From: Saccharopolyspora phatthalungensis
GTDB lineage: Bacteria; Actinomycetota; Actinomycetes; Mycobacteriales; Pseudonocardiaceae
Direction: 5' to 3'
Length of the DNA stretch: 64,000 nt
Assembly: GCF_014203395.1 (NCBI RefSeq)
Contig: NZ_JACHIW010000002.1
Coordinates: forward strand, 930,001-994,000
Part shown: positions 59,604-64,000 of the stretch, one piece after another
Position numbering within the stretch: the stretch's first letter is position 1
Layout: every line of letters starts with the position of its first letter
Program-made: the position numbers and the translations under genes
Notes under the pieces: generated by a model
Told to the model about the DNA's origin: nothing
Database searches by the model: none
What the model saw: the letters and a program-made list of their open reading frames with translations, nothing else

Positions 59604-59926
59604 GACACCACCCCATCCGCTGGCCGACGCAGGCGCTCCCAGAGCAACAACACCGCGGTGATCAGCGAGAAGCAGTAGAGGAAGTCCTCGACGGGAATGT
59701 CCCACGGAAACCGCAACCCGCTGACGTGCTCCGGGCTGTACAACACGATGGGCGCATCGAGCTTGGTCAGCCAACCGTCGACGGGTACCTGAAACCCGAG
59801 CACTATCGCGACCGAGATCCAGTAGCCCGGCTTGGTGAGCAGACCGGTGCGCAGGTATGCGAACTCCCACGCCAGCACCGCGCACACCGACAGCAGCGCG
59901 GGCAGGGTGTACCCAAGCCCGATCAT
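59600..59926 (-). CDS. crtYd: Lycopene beta-cyclase subunit d
   Basis: 108 residues with three hydrophobic helices and the family phrases LDAPIVLYSPEHVSGLRF and IPVEDFLYCFSL, including the acidic pair VED. One half of the small heterodimeric lycopene cyclase found in Gram-positives. The ATG overlaps the crtYc stop by four bases. Membrane protein. Confidence 0.85.
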   Translation of the reverse strand: MIGLGYTLPALLSVCAVLAWEFAYLRTGLLTKPGYWISVAIVLGFQVPVDGWLTKLDAPIVLYSPEHVSGLRFPWDIPVEDFLYCFSLITAVLLLWERLRRPADGVVS

Positions 59927-60273
59927 CGCGCCCCGCCACCAGAGGGCTGACCGCTGCGGCGCGCCCGCCGCAGCAGCGCTTCCACGCAGCCGTAGGTCAG
60001 CAGGGCGCACGCGGGGACGACCAGGAAGAAGACCAGTTCCTCCAGCGGCACGCCGAAGGCCAGCTCGATCCCGGTGACGTAGCGCGGGTTGAACATCCAC
60101 ACCCGCGCGGCGATCGCCACCGCGTCCCACAGGAGGAACCCCGCGGCCACCGGCAGCACCGCCCTGGCCAGCCGCACGGGGTGGCGGTAGACCCGCGCGC
60201 CGAGGAACTCCAGCGGCATGGTCACCAGCAGACATGCGGCCATCACCAGCAGGTACTGCCACCGGTCGGTCAT
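59923..60273 (-). CDS. crtYc: Lycopene beta-cyclase subunit c
   Basis: 116 residues with three hydrophobic helices; LLVTMPLEFLGARVY and FGVPLEELVFFLVVPACALLTY carry the repeated P-L/V-E-E/F pattern of CrtYc/CrtYd subunits. Together with crtYd it would close both ends of lycopene to beta-carotene. ATG overlaps the crtB stop (ATGA). Confidence 0.87.
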   Translation of the reverse strand: MTDRWQYLLVMAACLLVTMPLEFLGARVYRHPVRLARAVLPVAAGFLLWDAVAIAARVWMFNPRYVTGIELAFGVPLEELVFFLVVPACALLTYGCVEALLRRARRSGQPSGGGAR

Positions 60274-61319
60274 CTGCCACCACCCCGGGAGCTGTCGCGG
60301 TGGGCGATGCCGTGCTGCGGCGGGTTAGCGGTGCGAACCGTGGCCGGTCGGGTGCGGGGGCGATGCGCACCGGTGGGACCGTCTACCCGATCAACGCGAC
60401 GCGCCCACGCCGCACGTCCCAGCCCGACGCCGGCCACGCGGAACCGTCGCCACCTGCCGACGACCGCTCGGCGGGTGAACACGGCGAAATCCGCCGCCTC
60501 GATGCGGTCAAGGATCTCCTGGTAGAGCACCGCCGCGGTTTCCACGCAGGGCCGGGAGATCGGATCCAGCAGCGGGATGCCGGCACGGGCGAACCGGTAG
60601 ATGCGGCGGGTGGTGGCGTGCTGCTCGGCCAGCGCCTCGCGCACCCGCAGGTCGGTGCAGCCGCGCCGCCGGCACCACTGCAGCAGGTCTCGATCCACAC
60701 CGTGGGCGGCCAGTTCGTCGGCGGGCAGGTAGATCCGCCCGCGATCGAGATCTTCGGCCACGTCGCGCAAGAAGTTGGTCAGCTGGAACGCCTTGCCCAG
60801 CGCGGCGGCGTGCGGGGCGGCCATCTCCACGGCCCCCACCGTGCGCAGCACCGGGAGCACCTCCAGCCCGATCACCTCCGCGGAGCCGCGGACGTAGCGG
60901 TCCAGCGCGGCCCGGTCCGGATAATGGGTCACCTCCAGATCCATCCGCATGGAGCGCAGGAAGTCCTGGAACAGGCCCCGGTCGAGGCCGTAACGGAACG
61001 CGGTGTCGATCACGGCGGCCAGCACCGGCACCGTGCTGCCGCCCCGGTCCAGACCCGCGAACAGCTCCCGGGCGACCGCGTCCAAGCGAGCGGCCCGGTC
61101 CGCATCGCACTCCCCCGGTCGCGCCACGTCGACGATGTCGTCGGCCCACCTGGCGAACCCGTACAGCGCGTGGACTGCGGGCCGCTGGGCCCGGGAAAGC
61201 AGCCTGGTCGCGAGGAAGTAGGTGCGGCCGTGCAGGGCGTTGAGCTCCCGGCAGCACGCGTAGGCCAGTCTCAGTTCTGGATCGGTGATGCCCGCGGCGT
61301 CCAGCTCCGCGCCACTCAT
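60270..61319 (-). CDS. crtB: Phytoene synthase
   Basis: 349 residues. The squalene/phytoene synthase signatures are present: YGFARWADDIVD (first Asp-rich motif), LEVLPVLRTVGAVE, LGKAFQLTNFLRDVAEDLDRGRIYLP (second Asp-rich motif). It joins two geranylgeranyl diphosphates head to head. The ATG at 61319 follows AAGGAT; another ATG six codons upstream is possible. First intact gene of the operon. The genes for GGPP synthase (crtE) and phytoene desaturase (crtI) are not in the window. Confidence 0.9.
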   Translation of the reverse strand: MSGAELDAAGITDPELRLAYACCRELNALHGRTYFLATRLLSRAQRPAVHALYGFARWADDIVDVARPGECDADRAARLDAVARELFAGLDRGGSTVPVLAAVIDTAFRYGLDRGLFQDFLRSMRMDLEVTHYPDRAALDRYVRGSAEVIGLEVLPVLRTVGAVEMAAPHAAALGKAFQLTNFLRDVAEDLDRGRIYLPADELAAHGVDRDLLQWCRRRGCTDLRVREALAEQHATTRRIYRFARAGIPLLDPISRPCVETAAVLYQEILDRIEAADFAVFTRRAVVGRWRRFRVAGVGLGRAAWARRVDRVDGPTGAHRPRTRPATVRTANPPQHGIAHRDSSRGGGR

Positions 61320-61390
61320 CGCGGGATCCTTGCGCATCGGACTGACCGACTGCCTCGTCGGTCGCCCGGAGGTCCGGGGAGGCTGTCCGT

Positions 61391-61501
61391 CCGCGCACCC
61401 GGCGCCGGCTCGCGTTCGAGCAGCACGACCCGCCGACCGCGGCCCGTCAAGTGCAGCCCGGCCTGGACTACTTGATGACTCGCGCCGTTCACCACACGCA
61501 A
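61391..61501 (-). pseudogene. Degenerate N-terminal scrap of a phytoene-desaturase-like gene (crtI remnant)
   Basis: Read on the minus strand, one frame gives RVVNGASHQVVQAGLHLTGRGRRVVLLEREPAPGAR, which has the spacing of the FAD loop of CrtI-type desaturases (GxGxxG...GRxVxxLEREPxPGGR) with the glycines damaged. No further desaturase sequence follows before crtB. It sits where crtI stands in related operons, immediately upstream of crtB, so it looks like the remains of a deletion. Support is one short motif only. Confidence 0.5.
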
Positions 61502-61642
61502 TCGTCGGTCCCCCCTCGGCCGGTGGTCGGCGCCCCCAGGTGCACCACATGCCCAAACCCGACGGCGCCGCAGCGCCAGCACGACAATGCTCGTGGCCTT
61601 GCGGTGCCGCAAGTCGTCGCCCGGCTTCCGTGGTGGTGGACC

Positions 61643-61662
61643 GCGATTTCAAGGGAAATCGC
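61643..61662. terminator. GCGATTTC-n4-GAAATCGC hairpin
   Basis: GCGATTTCAAGGGAAATCGC is a perfect 8-bp stem with an AAGG loop, the longest-stemmed member of the family also seen at 2956, 20759 and 56245. It lies about 260 bases beyond the stop of the leftward acetyltransferase-ATPase gene and ahead of the carotenoid operon. Between 61502 and 61919 I see no gene. Confidence 0.5.
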
Positions 61663-61919
61663 AACATCCCCACGGGGCTGGGCCCCGGTTCCGAAACCAA
61701 ACCACCCGTCCGGGTGAATTTGGAAGTGGGGTCGCCGGGCCGGCGACCCGCCGGCATGGCCCGTCACTACCGAGGCATTTCGGGAAAGAACGACAAACTT
61801 TCCACCGGCGCTTCCCCAGCTGCGGGGGGAACTCATCGGCTGGTGACGAAAGTCCTGCCACATCAGGGACTAAATCCCCGGATGTCGATCGCATCCGTCC
61901 TTGATGGACAGTACTTCGA

Positions 61920-63194
61920 TCACAGCCTGGTGTATGCCTCGATGTCCTGCTCGAACTCGGTGATCGCTTCGGCGGTCAGCGTCGGCCGAGCGTCGGAGAT
62001 CGCTCGCAGGTAGTCCTTCGTCGTGGCCCGCTGGTCGTCGTTGTGCAGGACGTCACGCTCGAAGGCCGCCTGAGCGCCTTGGCGCGCGGCGAACTCGATA
62101 TCGGCCGGGGTGAACAGGTCGGAACGCTCCACGAGCAGGTCCAGGTCGACGTTGTCGCGCGCCGGACCGAGGTAGCGCGACCAGATCGCCCGCCGGGCGG
62201 GCGGGTCCGGCGGGCCCACCGGGATGACGTAGTCGAACCGGCCCGGCCGCAGGAACGCCGAATCCAGGGAGCTCACCGAGTTCGTGGCGCACACCAGCAG
62301 GCGGTGGTCGTGCTCGCGGAAGCCGGGGATCAGCTTGAGCAGTTCGTTGGTCACCCCGTGCGCGGGACCGGCCGCGGGCGTGGAGCGGGTCCCGGCGATC
62401 TCCTCGACCTCGTCGATGAACAGCACCAGATCGTCCAGCTCCTCCAGCTCGGCGAACACCGCCCGCAGCGAGGCCGCTAACCCGTCCGAGGGCGACGCGG
62501 CCAGGCGCGATGGGAACAGCTCCACGAACGGCCAGTTCAGGCGGGAGGCGACCGCCTTGGCGAAGCTGGTCTTGCCGGTGCCCGGCGGCCCGAACAGCAC
62601 GATCGCCTTCGGCGGCAGTACCCCGTGGCGTTCGGCCTGCTCGGAATGCGAGATCGGGAGCACGACCCGTCGTTCGATCACGTCCTTCTCGCGCTGCATG
62701 CCCGCCAATGCGTCCCACTGCCCGGGGGGCAACAGCCTGCCGCCGAGCTCTTCCAGCACGTCGAAGTCGGCCGGGTCGAGCTCCTCAACCTTTTCGAAGT
62801 AGGTCAGGTCGGTGCGCGGCCGGTAGCCGGAGTTGACCATCGCCCGGAACCCCGGGGCCCCCTCGGGGACCAGACTCGCGATGCGATGCACCCCCTGGCT
62901 GCGCAGCTTCTTCTCCAGCTCGGTCAGCAGCGCGCTGCCGATGCCGCGGTTGCGCCACCGGGTGTGGAGGGCGAACAGCGCCAGCCAGGCCCGCTCTCCT
63001 TCCACCTTCGCTGCCGCCATGCCCACGACGTCCTGCCCCACCACGGCGACCATCGCCGGGTGACCGGCCCCCGCGATGGAGATCACCTCGGCGGCGGAGA
63101 ACGCCGGCTCCCCGTCCTCCCTGCTTTGGTCCCAGATTCGGATCGCCTGGTCCAGATCGTCATCGTGAAAATCGCGCACCCGCCACGACGGCAT
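61920..63194 (-). CDS. Fusion of a GNAT acetyltransferase domain and an AAA ATPase domain
   Basis: 424 residues. Residues 1-145 are a GNAT domain (VRDFHDDDLDQAIRIW, LFALHTRWRNRGIGSALLTELEKKL with the R-x-x-G-I-G acetyl-CoA loop, VNSGYRPR). From about 170 there is an AAA domain: ALAGMQREKDVIERRVVLP, Walker A LFGPPGTGKTSFAKAVA, Walker B LVLFIDEVEEI, sensor LLVCATNS and arginine-finger region SAFLRPGRFDYVIPVGPP. An acetyltransferase fused to a remodelling ATPase is unusual; the pair may act on a protein partner. ATG at 63194. Apparently monocistronic. Confidence 0.82.
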   Translation of the reverse strand: MPSWRVRDFHDDDLDQAIRIWDQSREDGEPAFSAAEVISIAGAGHPAMVAVVGQDVVGMAAAKVEGERAWLALFALHTRWRNRGIGSALLTELEKKLRSQGVHRIASLVPEGAPGFRAMVNSGYRPRTDLTYFEKVEELDPADFDVLEELGGRLLPPGQWDALAGMQREKDVIERRVVLPISHSEQAERHGVLPPKAIVLFGPPGTGKTSFAKAVASRLNWPFVELFPSRLAASPSDGLAASLRAVFAELEELDDLVLFIDEVEEIAGTRSTPAAGPAHGVTNELLKLIPGFREHDHRLLVCATNSVSSLDSAFLRPGRFDYVIPVGPPDPPARRAIWSRYLGPARDNVDLDLLVERSDLFTPADIEFAARQGAQAAFERDVLHNDDQRATTKDYLRAISDARPTLTAEAITEFEQDIEAYTRL

Positions 63195-64000
63195 GGCTCA
63201 CCTCCCGGATTTCGTACCGCACGGCGGGAAATCGCCCGCGAGCTGGTTACTGCGGAAACTAACCGCCGCGCCCGGAGCCCGCAATGAGCCAGCGCACACT
63301 CGAATCGTTCTCGGAATCGATGCCGAGATCGTCCACACCGGATTTCCGCGATCTCCGGGGCCAGCGGCGCGGGCTCGCGGTGCCCACCCGGTAGGCGAGG
63401 GTGTCGAGCCCGCGCAGCGCGGCGAAGGTGATCGGATCCACCCGAACCGCGCGGCCGCACTCACCAATACGTCCACAGTAGATTCGAAGATCCGCGATCG
63501 GGCCGGCTTGCCTGCGGATCGACAGCGCGAGCGGCTAGTAGCGCCGGAGGCCGCCGCGCGGCAGTTGTTCCGCAGTGAAGCGAGGTTCATGGTCGACTCA
63601 AGCCGCTTTCCGGCAGGTACCCGCGCTCACGGAGGTAACCGAGCAGTTCGTCGACGGCCTCTGGCGCGGGGAGCGGGCCCACAACGCGCGCGGAGGTGCG
63701 CGCCTTGAACGCGCCGGTGAGTTCCACCAGCCGCTCCTGCGGCTCCCGGCCGGCGGCGCGATCGCATGCGCGGGCGGAGCGGACCACTCCTCGCGGGTTC
63801 CGCCGCTCGCGCTTCGGTGGTGACGGGGGTACCACCGAAGCGCACGGCTGTCCGACGGCCTTCCAGCACCGCTTCGAGGACCGTTCGCGGCGCAACGCAG
63901 TCGCCGGCCCGGGGCATGCTCGGCCGGTACAGCGACTCCTCCGGCAACCGATGCCCGCAATGGATCAGCACGGCGCATTCGGCGGTGCGCTTCTCGGCGG
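63195..64000. other. Unresolved right edge; possible frameshifted leftward gene
   Basis: 63195-63600 has no convincing gene, only a short leftward frame from a GTG at 63441. From 64000 to about 63600 two leftward frames each look protein-like over part of their length: AECAVLIHCGHRLPEESLYRP with RTVLEAVLEGRRTAVRFGG upstream of about 63830, and RERRNPRGVVRSARACDR with LPAPEAVDELLGYLRERGY downstream. They could be one gene broken by a frameshift near 63820-63840, continuing beyond the window. Confidence 0.3.

Overview
The window is high-GC actinomycete DNA. The best taxonomic marker is the gene at 22510-23037. Its four-EF-hand product reads almost residue for residue like calerythrin of Saccharopolyspora erythraea as I remember it, so I infer Saccharopolyspora or a close relative. 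All identifications come from reading motifs and from memory of families; no database search was possible. I see no rRNA, tRNA or CRISPR array.

Layout. (1) 1-1943: 5' part of a very large WXG100-like (CpnT-type) protein running off the left edge, then about 1 kb without a convincing gene. (2) 3004-20734: an uncharacterised biosynthetic locus made of two divergent, tightly overlapped operons. The leftward arm encodes two DegT aminotransferases, two methyltransferases, a UbiA-type membrane prenyltransferase, a flavin oxidoreductase, two acyl-adenylating ligases, a duplicated CaiB-type CoA-transferase and an AhpD-like protein. The rightward arm encodes two Gfo/Idh/MocA oxidoreductases, a sugar-isomerase-like TIM barrel, an M20 metallohydrolase, an Ldh_2 dehydrogenase and a small unknown protein. 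The two arms share a 196-bp control region with three GTGGACCAC-type repeats, and both outer ends carry a GATTTC-n4-GAAATC hairpin. I can assign no product. (3) 20811-27655: a zinc-ribbon/XRE regulator, calerythrin, a nucleotide-sugar dehydrogenase, a small secreted protein, a ruined S8 peptidase gene and a GT87-like membrane glycosyltransferase. (4) 27922-52299: a neomycin/ribostamycin-class aminoglycoside cluster.

In the aminoglycoside cluster, 2-deoxystreptamine would be made by 2-deoxy-scyllo-inosose synthase (34416-35561), its glutamine-dependent aminotransferase (33085-34377) and an alcohol-type dehydrogenase (31944-32966). It would be glycosylated by a KanM1/NeoM-like transferase (35567-36829), deacetylated by a PIG-L enzyme (46899-47612), and oxidised and transaminated at C6' (42269-43885 and 49429-50676). 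Ribosylation would use a PRPP-motif protein (47607-49379) and a histidine phosphatase (44814-45446). A second glycosyltransferase (45903-46889) and a NeoN-like radical-SAM epimerase (43918-44817) would complete a four-ring product. Export candidates are a heterodimeric ABC pair and a cation:proton antiporter. The gene order matches neo5-neo18 of Streptomyces fradiae as I remember it. An IS1182-type element has landed in the last codons of the first glycosyltransferase. A divergent 1218-residue protein with an N-terminal PEP/pyruvate-binding domain sits at the left edge. No APH, AAC or 16S rRNA methylase gene is visible here.

(5) 52339-56267: a truncated acetyltransferase marking a breakpoint, then an XRE regulator with two 17-bp palindromic operators and a small operon (zinc-finger protein, cysteine/histidine protein, 43-residue peptide, protein-isoaspartate-methyltransferase-like enzyme). 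(6) 56283-61319: a leftward carotenoid operon of the isorenieratene type (crtB, split crtYc/crtYd, crtT, crtU, Rieske protein), with a degenerate crtI scrap upstream. (7) 61920-63194: an acetyltransferase-AAA ATPase fusion, then an unresolved right edge.
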